The notes below the pieces were generated by a model. The model had not been told where the DNA came from, made no database searches, and worked only from the letters and a program-made list of their open reading frames with translations. DNA of 64,000 nucleotides, taken from the NCBI RefSeq assembly GCF_009931655.1, contig NZ_CP047984.1, positions 4,295,001 through 4,359,000 on the forward strand, read 5' to 3'. The stretch comes from Pontibacter russatus (lineage in GTDB: Bacteria; Bacteroidota; Bacteroidia; Cytophagales; Hymenobacteraceae). Shown piece after piece: positions 9,271-18,922 of this stretch. The number at the start of each line of letters is the position of its first letter. Within the stretch, counting starts at the first letter, position 1. A program made the translations under genes and the position numbers.

Positions 9271-9603
9271 GACTGGCTACCCCGCGGCCTCCGATCGCCT
9301 AAATGTAATTCAGGCTGCCATTCCGGAGACCCATCCCATTCAGCCTGCAACTTACCCACTGCACAGGCTATATATGAACGCATCATATATATGGATGTGT
9401 GCTGGAAGCCCTGTGACAGCAGACATGAGCGGAGACGCTCACGCCTATTACACTGCTTTTAAAGGCAATAAAATGAAGCTTGGCTAGCAGCAGTATGCAT
9501 AGACCGGCAGAAAAGGGAAAAGCCATTTTACACGTTGTGAAATGGCTTTTCCCTTTGGTATACCAGCCTCCTAATAAGTGACTGTTAACTTCTTAGCTGG
9601 TAG
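9271..9603. other. Intergenic, holds the efflux-operon terminator
   Basis: The only clear element is the hairpin at 9512-9556. An open frame across 9248-9487 has no protein-like features. Confidence 0.4.
9512..9556 (-). terminator. Terminator of the RND efflux operon
   Basis: A perfect 17-bp stem (AAAGGGAAAAGCCATTT with its complement) closes an 11-base loop 48 bases beyond the stop of the outer-membrane factor gene. On the minus strand it ends in a CCC/TTTT-type run. It is probably bidirectional. Confidence 0.85.
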
Positions 9604-11043
9604 CTAATTCCAGCCGCCGCCCAGTGCCTGGTACATCGCGACATGGGCATTCAGTTGCTGCATCTTGGTTTCAATAAGCTCAAACTTTGATTCCAGCGCC
9701 TCACGTTGGGTCAATAATACCTCCATATAGTCTGCCCTTGCAGATTTAAAAAGGTCATTTGAGATAGTGATCGATTCCGTGAGTGCCTGTACCTGCTGCG
9801 CTTTCAGGTGGTAGCTTTTCTCCAGGTTGCTTATGTTAGAAAGCTGATTCGCCACCTCGATGTAAGCATTTAAAACAGTGCGGTCGTAGTTGTAAACGGC
9901 CTGAAGCTGCTTTGCATTCGCACTAATATACGTTGCCTTGATGGCGTTCCTGTTGATAAGCGGGGCCGTCAGATCCCCGGCCAGCGAGTAGAGCAGGGAT
10001 TCAGGTGATTTCAGCAAGTAAGACGGATCAAACGCCTGAAACCCGACTCCTGCGGTAATACCCAGCGAAGGGAAAAAATTGGCTTTGGCCACCTGCACGT
10101 CGAGCTTGGCTGCTGCCAGATCCAGCTCGGCCTGCTTGATATCGGGCCGGTTCTCTAAAAGTTGCGCCGGAACGCCCGCTTTTATACCTCCCGGCACCAA
10201 ATCATTGAAAGCCTGGGAACTCCTCGCAACCGGCTGTGGGAACCTGCCTAACAGGAAGTTGATCCTGTTCTCGGTTTCCGTGATTCTCTGCTGAATGCCG
10301 TACTGCAGACTTTTGGTGCTGAGAACCTGCGCCTCAAACCTGCGCACTGCCAGTTCGTTCACCTTGGCCGCTTCTTTCTGGGCCTTTACTATTTCCAGTA
10401 CATTGGCCTGTATATCAATGTTCTGCTTCACGATATCCAGTTGGTTATCCAGTGCCAGCAATTCGTAATAAGAAGTAGCTATCTCGGCAACCAGGTTCGT
10501 CACCATGAAATTCTTGCCTTCAACAGAAGAAAGGTACCGGAGAACCGCCGCTTTTTTGGCGTTACGCAGTTTATGCCATATATCTACTTCCCATTTGGCA
10601 TAGGCTCCCACCAGAAAGTCTGGTAGCGGCTCCGGCATTTCCCTGTCCCCCTCCATGTTGGTGGTAGCCTCCATGGCACCTATGTTGGTGTACCTGGCTA
10701 CCTTGTCGAGGCCAGCGCCAGCTTTAATTCCAACAGTAGGCAAGTACTCTCCCTTTCTGGTTCTTACCTCACTCTGGGCAATCTGAATTTCCTGTAAAGT
10801 AATGTTCAGTTCCTGGTTGTGCTGCAGGGCCGTGTCGATCAGCGCGCTCAGGTTCGGGTCCGTGAAATAGTCCTGCCAGCTGCCTTTTGCTGTGTTGGTG
10901 GAATCCTGCGCGTTGTTATAACGCGCAGGGACCACCGTGCTGACTGATTTCTGAACCAAAGTTGGCAAACTGCATGCCGTAAAGGACAAGGAAACAAAGG
11001 CAACCCCCACCCATTTTGATATTCTTTTCTTATACACGCGCAT
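9604..11043 (-). CDS. RND efflux outer-membrane lipoprotein (NodT/OprM-type TolC family)
   Basis: The 479-aa protein is taken from ATG 11043, which gives a lipoprotein signal (MRVYKKR, lipobox TAC with C24); an upstream ATG at 11091 would lack it. Two OEP repeats follow, with the long amphipathic helices usual in TolC-family channels (for example NQELNITLQEIQIAQSEVRTRKGEYLP and its C-terminal counterpart). It forms the outer-membrane exit duct of the tripartite pump. Its start codon lies inside the end of the pump gene (14-base overlap), indicating translational coupling in an operon of adaptor, pump and channel. Confidence 0.92.
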   Translation of the reverse strand: MRVYKKRISKWVGVAFVSLSFTACSLPTLVQKSVSTVVPARYNNAQDSTNTAKGSWQDYFTDPNLSALIDTALQHNQELNITLQEIQIAQSEVRTRKGEYLPTVGIKAGAGLDKVARYTNIGAMEATTNMEGDREMPEPLPDFLVGAYAKWEVDIWHKLRNAKKAAVLRYLSSVEGKNFMVTNLVAEIATSYYELLALDNQLDIVKQNIDIQANVLEIVKAQKEAAKVNELAVRRFEAQVLSTKSLQYGIQQRITETENRINFLLGRFPQPVARSSQAFNDLVPGGIKAGVPAQLLENRPDIKQAELDLAAAKLDVQVAKANFFPSLGITAGVGFQAFDPSYLLKSPESLLYSLAGDLTAPLINRNAIKATYISANAKQLQAVYNYDRTVLNAYIEVANQLSNISNLEKSYHLKAQQVQALTESITISNDLFKSARADYMEVLLTQREALESKFELIETKMQQLNAHVAMYQALGGGWN

Positions 11044-14000
11044 GGTTTTCGGTTTCTTCAATGAGTGGAAAATTATTACCGGCATAGACATAATCCTCCG
11101 TTAAAGGAGTTTCATGTTCATCCCTGATCAGGTGACGGCCGTCTGCCATTTTAGCAAAGATGTAGTACAACCCGGGGATGATGACGACGCCGAAAATGGT
11201 GCCGAACAACATGCCACCAAGGGCAGAGGCACCAATTGTCCGGTTACCGATAGCGCCTGCGCCGGCGGCCATAATCAACGGAATCAATCCGGCGACAAAT
11301 GCAAACGAGGTCATCAGGATCGGGCGGAAACGGACCTTGGCCCCTTCAATGGCGGCCTCCAGAATGGTGGCTCCCTGCAGGCGCTTCTGAACGGCAAACT
11401 CCACGATCAGCACAGCGTTTTTACCCAGCAGACCGACCAGCATGATCATCCCTACCTGAGCATAAATGTTGTTCTCCAGGCCCATCAGTTCCAGCAACAA
11501 AAAAGACCCAAAAATCCCGACCGGCAGCGACAGCACCACCGCAAAAGGAATGATAAAGCTTTCGTACTGGGCTGCCAGCACAAAGTATACAAACAACAGT
11601 ACAACCATGAACACATATAGCGACTCATTGCCCCTGGTTGACTCGTCATAGGAAAGACCTTCCCAGGCAATGTCGTAGCCTTTAGGCAGTGTTGTGGCGG
11701 CAACTTCCTGTATAGCCTGTATCGCGTCTGCTGTGGTATATCCCTTCGCCGGAAGGCCCTGGATGGCGGCTGAGTTGTACAGGTTAAAACGGGTTACCTC
11801 ATTTGGCCCCTGCGTCTTTTTCAGCTTCATAAAGGCTGAGTAAGGCACCATTTCACCCTCCTCGTTTTTGACAGCAAGGTTCAGGACGTCAGACGGCAGC
11901 CTTCTGAATTTAGGGTCGGACTGCACGTATACCTTGAAGAACTGGTTAAACTTGATAAAACCCTGTTCATAGGTGCTGCCTATCATGATATTCAGGTTCT
12001 CCATGGCCTTACCGATAGACACCCCTTTCTGCATGGCCAGATCGTTGTCGATCTCCAACTCGTACTGCGGATAATTGGCAGCGAAAAAAGTGAATAAGCC
12101 GGTCAGCTCCTTCCGCTTGGCCAGGTTATCCATAAACTCCTTGTTGACCTTATCAAACTCGTGGTAGTCGGTGTCTGAGTTTTTATCCAGCAAACGCATC
12201 GAGAAACCACCGGAAGAACCAAAGCCCGGGATAGCCGGTGGCTCAAAGAACTCTACCACGGCTCCCAATCCTTTTGATTTCTCTTCCAACTCTTCCATGA
12301 TCTCCTTCACGGTATGCTCGCGATCAGACCATGGTTTCAGGTTGATCAAGCAGGTACCCGCATTCGAGCCCCGTCCCTCGGTCATGATCTCGTAACCGGC
12401 CAGAGAAGACACCGATTCAACGCCTTCAATTTTCTCACAGATCTTCTGAAGTTTTTGAGAGACCTGGTTGGTTGTCTCCAGGGTAGAGCCAGGAGGTGTC
12501 TGGACAATGGCATATATAGTCCCCTGGTCTTCGTTCGGAATAAAGCCTGCCGGAAGCACTTGGTTTTCGAAGAAGATACCAACACAGAAAGCCGCAAGTA
12601 TTCCCCAGGTGAGCGTTCTCCTGCTCACAATGGCTCTTAACAGGCCTACGTATCTTCCGGTAAGCTTTTCAAATCCGCTGTTAAAGCTGTCAAGCGCCTT
12701 CGTTAACGGGTTTTTCTTCTTCGGTTTGCCATGATTATTCTTCAACAACATGGCGCACAGCACGGGGGTCAGCGTCAGGGCAATCACGGCCGAAATCACG
12801 ATGGAGCTGGCCATGGTAATGGAGAACTGCCGATAGAAAATACCCACCGGACCCGACATAAATAACAGAGGAATGAATACCGCCGTCATCACCAGCGTGA
12901 TGGCGATGATGGCCCCGCCTATCTCGCGAAGCACTTCGATGGTCGCCCTATATGGCGAAAGGTTTGTTTCTTCCATCTTGGCATGCACCGCCTCCACCAC
13001 CACAATCGCATTATCCACCACAATACCGATGGCCAATACAAGCGCAAACAATGTGATCAGGTTAATCGAGAGCCCGAAGAGCTGAATCACAAAAAAAGCC
13101 CCTATCAGCGAAACCGGGACAGCCAGAATCGGAATCAGAGTAGAGCGCCAGTCGCCCAGGAATATGAAAACGACCAGGGCCACCAGGATGAACGCGTCTC
13201 TTAAGGTGTGCAGCACCTGGTCGATGGAGGCATCCAGGAACTGTGAAACGTCATAGCTGATTTTATAGTCCATCCCCGGAGGGAAAGATGCTTTCATTTC
13301 CTCCAACTGAGCTTTCACATCGGCTATCACATCGCTGGCATTGCTGCCATAGTTCTGCTTCAACACAATGGCCGCTGCAGGCTTTCCGTCCAGGTTGGAG
13401 TAGATGTCAAAGAATTCGCTGCCCAACTCTACGGTGGCGATGTCTTTCAGGCGGATGCTTTCTCCCTCAGCATTGGCCCGAATGATGATGCCTTCGTATT
13501 CTACCGGTTTGTTGTAGCGGCCTTTGTAGGTGAGCACATATTCCAGCGACTGCGCGGCTATACCGGAGCTTTGCCCTATCCTGCCAGGGCGGCCAATTAT
13601 ACTTTGCTCGGCCAACGCCTCCATCACCTCTTCTACCGATATGTTATAGGCCCGCATGCGGTCCGGGTTTAGCCAGACACGCATCGCGTACCTGCGGCTA
13701 CCCAATATCTGTGCCCTCGCCACCCCTTTGATTCGCTGTATTTCCGGGATCATTTTGACGGTGGCATAGTTGAACAGGAATTTCTCGTCCATGCTCTTTT
13801 CGTTTGAGTAGAGGTTGACGTACATCAACATACTCGGCTGGATGGGGGTGATAACGACGCCTTCCCGCTGTACCAGCTCGGGCAGGAGCGGCATCACCTG
13901 GTCCACCCTCGTTTTAACCCTGATTACCGCATCGTTGGGGTCCGTTCCCGGCTCAAAAATAATTCGGAGGGTTGCCTCCCCGGCACTTGTGGCATCAGAC

Positions 14001-14236
14001 GCTATATAGCGCATCCCCTCCACGCCGTTTATGGCCTGTTCGAGGGTGATGAGGGTGGAGTTGACCAGCACATCGGCGCTGGAGCCCGGGTAAGCGATAA
14101 AAATATTGACCGTGGTGGGGGCAATGTCCGGGAACTGGGATATAGGCAGCTTCTTGATTGCCAGGCCACCTATAAAAACAATCACGACCGATATGACAAT
14201 GGCAAATACGGGTCGGTGTATAAATTTACTGAACAT
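11030..14236 (-). CDS. RND multidrug efflux pump, HAE1 family (AcrB/MexB-like)
   Basis: This 1068-aa inner-membrane protein has the expected RND length and topology: TM1 near the N terminus (FAIVISVVIVFIGGLAI), two large periplasmic loops and twelve spans. The proton-relay aspartates are present in TM4 (GIVVDNAIVVVEAV), and HAE1 hallmarks such as PGSSADVLVNST and GLLGKNAVLIVEFA are visible. It uses the proton gradient to extrude hydrophobic or amphiphilic compounds. The adaptor gene ends 26 bases upstream, and the channel gene overlaps its 3' end. No local regulator gene is visible, so control and substrate remain unknown. Confidence 0.95.
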   Translation of the reverse strand: MFSKFIHRPVFAIVISVVIVFIGGLAIKKLPISQFPDIAPTTVNIFIAYPGSSADVLVNSTLITLEQAINGVEGMRYIASDATSAGEATLRIIFEPGTDPNDAVIRVKTRVDQVMPLLPELVQREGVVITPIQPSMLMYVNLYSNEKSMDEKFLFNYATVKMIPEIQRIKGVARAQILGSRRYAMRVWLNPDRMRAYNISVEEVMEALAEQSIIGRPGRIGQSSGIAAQSLEYVLTYKGRYNKPVEYEGIIIRANAEGESIRLKDIATVELGSEFFDIYSNLDGKPAAAIVLKQNYGSNASDVIADVKAQLEEMKASFPPGMDYKISYDVSQFLDASIDQVLHTLRDAFILVALVVFIFLGDWRSTLIPILAVPVSLIGAFFVIQLFGLSINLITLFALVLAIGIVVDNAIVVVEAVHAKMEETNLSPYRATIEVLREIGGAIIAITLVMTAVFIPLLFMSGPVGIFYRQFSITMASSIVISAVIALTLTPVLCAMLLKNNHGKPKKKNPLTKALDSFNSGFEKLTGRYVGLLRAIVSRRTLTWGILAAFCVGIFFENQVLPAGFIPNEDQGTIYAIVQTPPGSTLETTNQVSQKLQKICEKIEGVESVSSLAGYEIMTEGRGSNAGTCLINLKPWSDREHTVKEIMEELEEKSKGLGAVVEFFEPPAIPGFGSSGGFSMRLLDKNSDTDYHEFDKVNKEFMDNLAKRKELTGLFTFFAANYPQYELEIDNDLAMQKGVSIGKAMENLNIMIGSTYEQGFIKFNQFFKVYVQSDPKFRRLPSDVLNLAVKNEEGEMVPYSAFMKLKKTQGPNEVTRFNLYNSAAIQGLPAKGYTTADAIQAIQEVAATTLPKGYDIAWEGLSYDESTRGNESLYVFMVVLLFVYFVLAAQYESFIIPFAVVLSLPVGIFGSFLLLELMGLENNIYAQVGMIMLVGLLGKNAVLIVEFAVQKRLQGATILEAAIEGAKVRFRPILMTSFAFVAGLIPLIMAAGAGAIGNRTIGASALGGMLFGTIFGVVIIPGLYYIFAKMADGRHLIRDEHETPLTEDYVYAGNNFPLIEETENHARV

Positions 14237-14262
14237 GTTTTTTTCTCTTTAGGGATATTGGG

Positions 14263-15351
14263 TTACTCCGCATACAATTCTAACTGAGACATAACTTTTC
14301 CGGGCTCAACGAATGTGGTGTGTATCTTCTCGTTTTCGCGTACCAGGCGCAGACCTTCCAAAAGAATCTTGTCATCCTCTTCTAAACCTTTTTCCACCGC
14401 ATAGATGTGTGGCATTTCTGCGGCGATGGTTATTTCCCTCGATCTCAACATATTGTCTTTGTCCACCACGTACACATACTTTTTCTCGAGCACCTCAAAA
14501 GTTGTTTTTTGCGGAATCAGCAGCGCATTTTTCAGCGGAATGTTCATGCGCACGTTCCCGGTTTCCCCATGCCTCAACAGGCCCTCCGGATTAGGGAAAG
14601 TAGCCCTGAAAGAGATGTTACCCGTCTCATGGTTAAAATCGGCTACGATGGTTTCGACTACTCCCGGGTATTTGAAGAGATGGTTATTTGCCATCAGCAG
14701 GTTCACCTTCACATCATCGTCCTTCTTCTCAAGTGCCTGATAATTCAGGTATTCAGCTTCGGGCACGTTGTAGTAGACCCACATCTTGCTATTGTCCGAT
14801 AGCTCGGTGAGTAATTCGCCTTCGTCTACAAGGCTGCCCAGCCTTACATGGAAGCGGTCGATGATGCCATCGAAAGGAGCCCTGATTTCCGTGAACTGCA
14901 GGTGAACGTTGGCCAGGGATACGTCAGCTTTCGCCTTGTCAAGCTTTGCTTTTGCCATCGCCAGCTCATTCGGGGACACTATGTTTCTATCGGTGAGTGA
15001 TTTCGTGTTCTGGTATTCGATAGTTGCGAAACTGGCCTCAGCCTGTGCTTTCTTTAGTTCGGCCTCATACAGGTTGGGCATAATCTGGAACAACAGCTGC
15101 CCCTTTTTCACGAACTGCCCTTCATCCACAAATATTTTCTGCAGGTAGCCTTTCTCCTGCGCCCTTAGCTCTATATGCCGTATCGAATGGACCTGGCTCA
15201 CATAATCCTTCGTAAGGGTTGTGTCCATTTTCACCGGACTGCTCACCAGAAACGTGGCTTCGTGCTCTTTTTTCTCTTCTCCGTTTGATGATGTACAACT
15301 TGTGTGGCACACCAGGGCGCACATGCCCATAAGCATGAGAATTCTCTTCAT
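14263..15351 (-). CDS. RND efflux periplasmic adaptor lipoprotein (membrane fusion protein)
   Basis: This 362-aa protein starts with a lipoprotein signal (MKRILMLMG, lipobox HTSC, C19). It then shows the adaptor layout: a biotinyl-lipoyl half-motif (GYLQKIFVDEGQFVKKGQ), an alpha-hairpin coiled coil (about 95-150), the second lipoyl half (IRAPFDGIIDRFHVRLGSLVDEG) and beta-barrel and membrane-proximal domains. It links pump and outer-membrane channel in the periplasm. It is the first gene of the operon, and its promoter must lie in the 15352-15706 gap. Confidence 0.93.
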   Translation of the reverse strand: MKRILMLMGMCALVCHTSCTSSNGEEKKEHEATFLVSSPVKMDTTLTKDYVSQVHSIRHIELRAQEKGYLQKIFVDEGQFVKKGQLLFQIMPNLYEAELKKAQAEASFATIEYQNTKSLTDRNIVSPNELAMAKAKLDKAKADVSLANVHLQFTEIRAPFDGIIDRFHVRLGSLVDEGELLTELSDNSKMWVYYNVPEAEYLNYQALEKKDDDVKVNLLMANNHLFKYPGVVETIVADFNHETGNISFRATFPNPEGLLRHGETGNVRMNIPLKNALLIPQKTTFEVLEKKYVYVVDKDNMLRSREITIAAEMPHIYAVEKGLEEDDKILLEGLRLVRENEKIHTTFVEPGKVMSQLELYAE

Positions 15352-15706
15352 GATGTTAAAATTTAAACAAGGTTTGTGAATGAATATTGAAGGGTATGTA
15401 TAAGACAGTACACTTTGTTAAAGAAGTGAAGGCTAATAGGGATATATGACTTCTTCCAGGGCAGGCAACAGAACAATAGGGGCAGCAGGCCACAGTACGA
15501 CATAGGAATGCCTATATGGCAACAGTTTGCCTAAGGCAACTGTACGCAGGCACAGAATGCCAACGCAGCCTAAACTACCGGCAACAGCAGTTTATCCGAA
15601 CCCGGAAATTGATTTTTTGAATCTGGTGCTTAGGAAAGCGGGAATTTATAGTTGCAGCTGGCCTAGGGCAGGCCTGCGGATATATAAGCAACTGAAAAAG
15701 AGGATA
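15352..15706. other. Intergenic region upstream of the efflux operon
   Basis: No gene is visible. A near-perfect inverted repeat, CAGTTTGCCT-a-AGGCAACTG (15523-15542), could be a regulator site, but it is about 170 bases from the adaptor start, so its role is open. No exact Bacteroidota promoter motif was seen on the minus strand. Confidence 0.4.
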
Positions 15707-16069
15707 CTATAGTCTGAAATTCTGATGCAGGATGTAGGCGGCAAGCTCTTTATCCTTTATGGAGGTGCCATAATGCAGCAAAAAGTGCTTGTTAAGTAGC
15801 TTAAAGTCGGGGATGTAGCTATAGTCTGCAGATGATGCGAGCAGTGCCATATCAGGCAAAAGCATATCGTCTTCCGAGTCTTCTTTATTGACCTGCACTA
15901 ACCGAAGGTCTATCGTCGCCTTCTTTAGGATATGCTGATGCGGGCTTTGGGGGAGGGAAGGCACGCCTTCGGTGCCAGCTTGCGAGATAACTGATGCTGC
16001 AATAGCATAACCGCCTGCCAGGTTAAAGCAGGTAATCAGCACGATCAGAAAGAATATTGTTCGCTTCAC
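15707..16069 (-). CDS. Hypothetical secreted protein
   Basis: This 120-aa protein has a clear signal peptide (MKRTIFFLIVLITCFNLAGG, possible cleavage near AIAA), then a polar region with an acidic patch (NKEDSEDDML). No known domain is recognised. It sits between the PepSY operon and the efflux operon, on the same strand as both. A TATTTTTG sequence at 16089-16096 (minus strand) fits a -7 box just upstream of the start. Mature length is about 95 residues. Function is unknown. Confidence 0.6.
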   Translation of the reverse strand: MKRTIFFLIVLITCFNLAGGYAIAASVISQAGTEGVPSLPQSPHQHILKKATIDLRLVQVNKEDSEDDMLLPDMALLASSADYSYIPDFKLLNKHFLLHYGTSIKDKELAAYILHQNFRL

Positions 16070-16206
16070 TAAGCTATATATGACTGCACAAAAATAGATG
16101 TTAATCTAAAAGTTGCACCAGTTTTCCGATAATTTATTTTTTATCAGAAAAATTTACTGTGCCAATACTCGCAAAACAATAATACATTTCTGTCTAAAAC
16201 TGCTGC

Positions 16207-17436
16207 CTAAACTGTGGCTATGCCGGTTTCTGTTGGTTTCTTCTTTTCGCGGCCTGCGGTGGGGGCCGCTCTTTTCCTGGGCTTCTTCCTTTTGTTCCAC
16301 CACACCAGAAAACCCGTGATGGGCAGGCTGGCAGATATAAGGCTGATGCAGAAGGCGAGAATTTTGCCCGGCAAACCGAACACCGCCCCAACGTGGATGT
16401 CATAATTGAGCATCACCAGTTGGTCCGCCAAACCGGCCTCTTCGTACCTGTCTCCTTTTACCCGGAAGTGCTCCAGCGTATATTGGTCATAGAAGTACTC
16501 GTTCCGGTTATACCACGAGCCATGGTCCTGGTAGGCGATGATTTCGATGGCGTCCTCCTTGTCATGGAGTACGGGTGTCATATACATGCCCTGTGCGCCG
16601 GGCTCCTGCGCCAGCGTTTTGTACCAGGCCCGGTCAAGCACCGAAACCGTGTCGCTGGCGGCCGCACCGGCCTGCGCTACATCGGAGTGCGGGTGGTGGT
16701 GCCCCGGCCTTTCCTCCCCGCCGGAGGTTGCGTAGTATACCGAATCGGCAAACCACTCAAAGCTCCAGACAAGGCCCGTAACCGCCAGCACAAAAGCCAG
16801 CACAAGGCTGTAAAAACCCAGGATGTTGTGCAGGTCGTAGTTTACCCGTTTCAAACTGCCGTTCCACTTAATCCTGAAGCTCTTCTGAAAGCTAGGCTTG
16901 TTCCATTTCCTGGGCCACCACATGACAAGGCCTGTGACGAGCAGCACCACAAAAACGAGCGTACCCACCCCCACCACAGGGCGCCCAATCTCATAGGGCA
17001 GCCAGAGTGCGCGGTGGCCGTCTAAGATAAAACGGAAAAAGTCAAATTCGCCATCTCCTGCTGCCTGCTGCTTCTTCAGAAATTCACCGGTGTAGGGGTT
17101 CAGGAACACAGCCGTAAAGTTGTGCTCCCCGTTTTGGTCTACCTGATATCCCACTGCAGCCGCGCCTTCCCTGTTGCTGTAGGTAAGGCCGGTGGGTGTG
17201 GCGCCGGGCATATATACCCGGGCCGTGTCCAGCAACTGGCTGGGGGGCACGAAGGCTTTGTCCTGTGCCTCCACAAAGCGCCAGGGCTCCAGGGCGTCCT
17301 TTATCTCCTGTTGAAAAGCGTAGAAACACCCCGTGATGCTGACAATAAACACTACGGCACCTGACGTCAGGCCCAGCCAGAGGTGCAGCCAGTCATTGAT
17401 TCTCCTTAAGATACGCTTGCTGTTTTTGCTTTTCAT
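16207..17436 (-). CDS. PepSY-associated transmembrane protein (siderophore/iron reductase-like)
   Basis: This 409-aa PepSY_TM-family protein has membrane segments at about 22-41, 152-175, 206-226 and 355-380. Conserved histidines sit at the membrane edge (WLHLWLGL, GHRALWL, LHNILGF), as in members proposed to carry haem and reduce ferric siderophores. The PepSY-like domains face the periplasm; a His-rich loop (PGHHHPHSD) lies in the second. It is the third gene of an operon with the TonB receptor and DUF4374 protein, which supports a role in iron release after uptake. The 207-base gap to the preceding gene holds a hairpin. The basic C terminus (KRKKPRKRAA) is cytoplasmic. Confidence 0.88.
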   Translation of the reverse strand: MKSKNSKRILRRINDWLHLWLGLTSGAVVFIVSITGCFYAFQQEIKDALEPWRFVEAQDKAFVPPSQLLDTARVYMPGATPTGLTYSNREGAAAVGYQVDQNGEHNFTAVFLNPYTGEFLKKQQAAGDGEFDFFRFILDGHRALWLPYEIGRPVVGVGTLVFVVLLVTGLVMWWPRKWNKPSFQKSFRIKWNGSLKRVNYDLHNILGFYSLVLAFVLAVTGLVWSFEWFADSVYYATSGGEERPGHHHPHSDVAQAGAAASDTVSVLDRAWYKTLAQEPGAQGMYMTPVLHDKEDAIEIIAYQDHGSWYNRNEYFYDQYTLEHFRVKGDRYEEAGLADQLVMLNYDIHVGAVFGLPGKILAFCISLISASLPITGFLVWWNKRKKPRKRAAPTAGREKKKPTETGIATV

Positions 17437-17524
17437 CCTTTAACTGAAACAGAACCATGGAAGTGATACAGGATTACGCTGCTGCAATATGGCCCAACCC
17501 CTGAAGGATAACTATATCATCCTT

Positions 17525-17555
17525 TGGCCCTGAGCGGATTGTCTGCTCAGGGCCA
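17525..17555 (-). other. Intercistronic hairpin between DUF4374 and PepSY genes
   Basis: TGGCCCTGAGC pairs perfectly with GCTCAGGGCCA (11 bp) around a 9-base loop. No T-run follows on the minus strand, so it is unlikely to be a full terminator. It may be an mRNA-processing or stabilising stem that lowers expression of the distal gene. Confidence 0.5.
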
Positions 17556-17643
17556 GCGTTAGGGGCGGGTTTTCAAGATAAACGGGGCTTGCCGGCTATA
17601 TATAGTGCTGCCTCCAGCAGCCGGTGCTGGCTGCCTTCAGCCG

Positions 17644-18870
17644 CTAAAGCTTGAAAAACCCTGCCACAAAGTTAGCCTCAACTTCAGCCCCTTTGGTTGC
17701 GGTATGGTTCGCAACATCTATTTTATATACATAAATGCCGCTTGCCTCCGGTACGCTCATATAGAGGTAGTCCTCGTCGTGCAGCACAGCCAGCCTTCGG
17801 CCATTGCCCGCGTGCTCCGGCAGCCCGTCTATATAGGTTACCGTTTTCTGGTACAGGTCGATGATAGCCGACTTCAACGGACCGTCTGACCACCTCTCTT
17901 GCTCGCCTGTGCTGGCCATGTTTATTTCAGCAAATGCCTTTCCGTTGCCCAGATACTTTAAATGCGCAATGTTTTTGCCTCCGGTGATTTCCGCCACGTC
18001 GAAGAAATAGTCCGCGTCGAAGGCTGTCTCGCCGCTCGTGATGCGCAGGATGCCTCCTTGCTTGGTTGACTGGCTGTAGCCGTTCGCCGGGTTGGAGTGT
18101 GAAAGCGCGTAGATGTCGCCTTTCTCGTCTTTGGTGAGGCCCGACTTGACGTTGAACCCGCCGACAGGCCCGGTGCGGGTGTCTTCGATGACCTTCAGGA
18201 ACTCCAGCCCGGGGTAAGAGTAGACCGCCACCTGCGCCTCATCGGTATAAAGGGTTTCGTAGGTGTTTGGGTCGCGGACGTAATAGCTCAGAAACAGGTG
18301 GTCGCCGCTGATGCGCATGCCGGAGTAAGCAGGCCCTTCCAACTCCGTTATATCTGAGACCGGGTGCTGTTTAGTGTTTTTTACAGCCAGGGTGTTGGCA
18401 TCGAGGGTATGGAACTTCACCATGTCCGAAGTAGGGTCAAGTTCGAGCGCCACCAGGGTGTTGTCATCCGCCTTCACCATGTCGGACAGGCTGCTGGCAA
18501 AAGAAACATTGCCGATCTGCGTCAGGTCCCCGTTTTTGGCCCTGCTGATTCCCACCACGTTCACGTCGTCCAGGCCGCCCAAGCTGTAGATGGTATTTTC
18601 TATCTGCGTAAAGTCGTAGTATCCCGGCTGCTCAATGCCCTGCCCTACGGCGGAGAGCGTGCCGCTCATCACATCGTCGAACGGTACGGTATAGTAGGTA
18701 AAGGTCTTGTCGCTGCCCTGTACGGCAAGCGACATGATGTACTGGGGCTCTCCTTCGACAACAACAGGATTCGGGGCATCTTTCTCGTCCCCGCAGGATG
18801 TGAACAGAACAGCCGCAAAAAGGCTCAGAACTGGCAGTGACAGTAGTCTTGTGAATTTAGGGAAGGTCAT
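17644..18870 (-). CDS. DUF4374 domain-containing lipoprotein
   Basis: This 408-aa protein has a lipoprotein signal (lipobox FTSC, C26) followed by a repetitive beta-rich chain that reads like a propeller (blades such as GQGIEQPGYYDFTQIENTIYS and DNTLVALELDP). The features match DUF4374, a Bacteroidota family repeatedly encoded beside TonB-dependent siderophore receptors and PepSY proteins. That is exactly the order here: receptor, DUF4374, PepSY. It is probably surface- or periplasm-exposed and helps bind or process the imported iron chelate. The biochemical role is not established. It starts 52 bases after the receptor gene. Confidence 0.85.
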   Translation of the reverse strand: MTFPKFTRLLSLPVLSLFAAVLFTSCGDEKDAPNPVVVEGEPQYIMSLAVQGSDKTFTYYTVPFDDVMSGTLSAVGQGIEQPGYYDFTQIENTIYSLGGLDDVNVVGISRAKNGDLTQIGNVSFASSLSDMVKADDNTLVALELDPTSDMVKFHTLDANTLAVKNTKQHPVSDITELEGPAYSGMRISGDHLFLSYYVRDPNTYETLYTDEAQVAVYSYPGLEFLKVIEDTRTGPVGGFNVKSGLTKDEKGDIYALSHSNPANGYSQSTKQGGILRITSGETAFDADYFFDVAEITGGKNIAHLKYLGNGKAFAEINMASTGEQERWSDGPLKSAIIDLYQKTVTYIDGLPEHAGNGRRLAVLHDEDYLYMSVPEASGIYVYKIDVANHTATKGAEVEANFVAGFFKL

Positions 18871-18922
18871 ATAGGTTGCTTTGGTTTTAAATTGTCTTGG
18901 TTATAGGGTAGGAGAGGAGGGG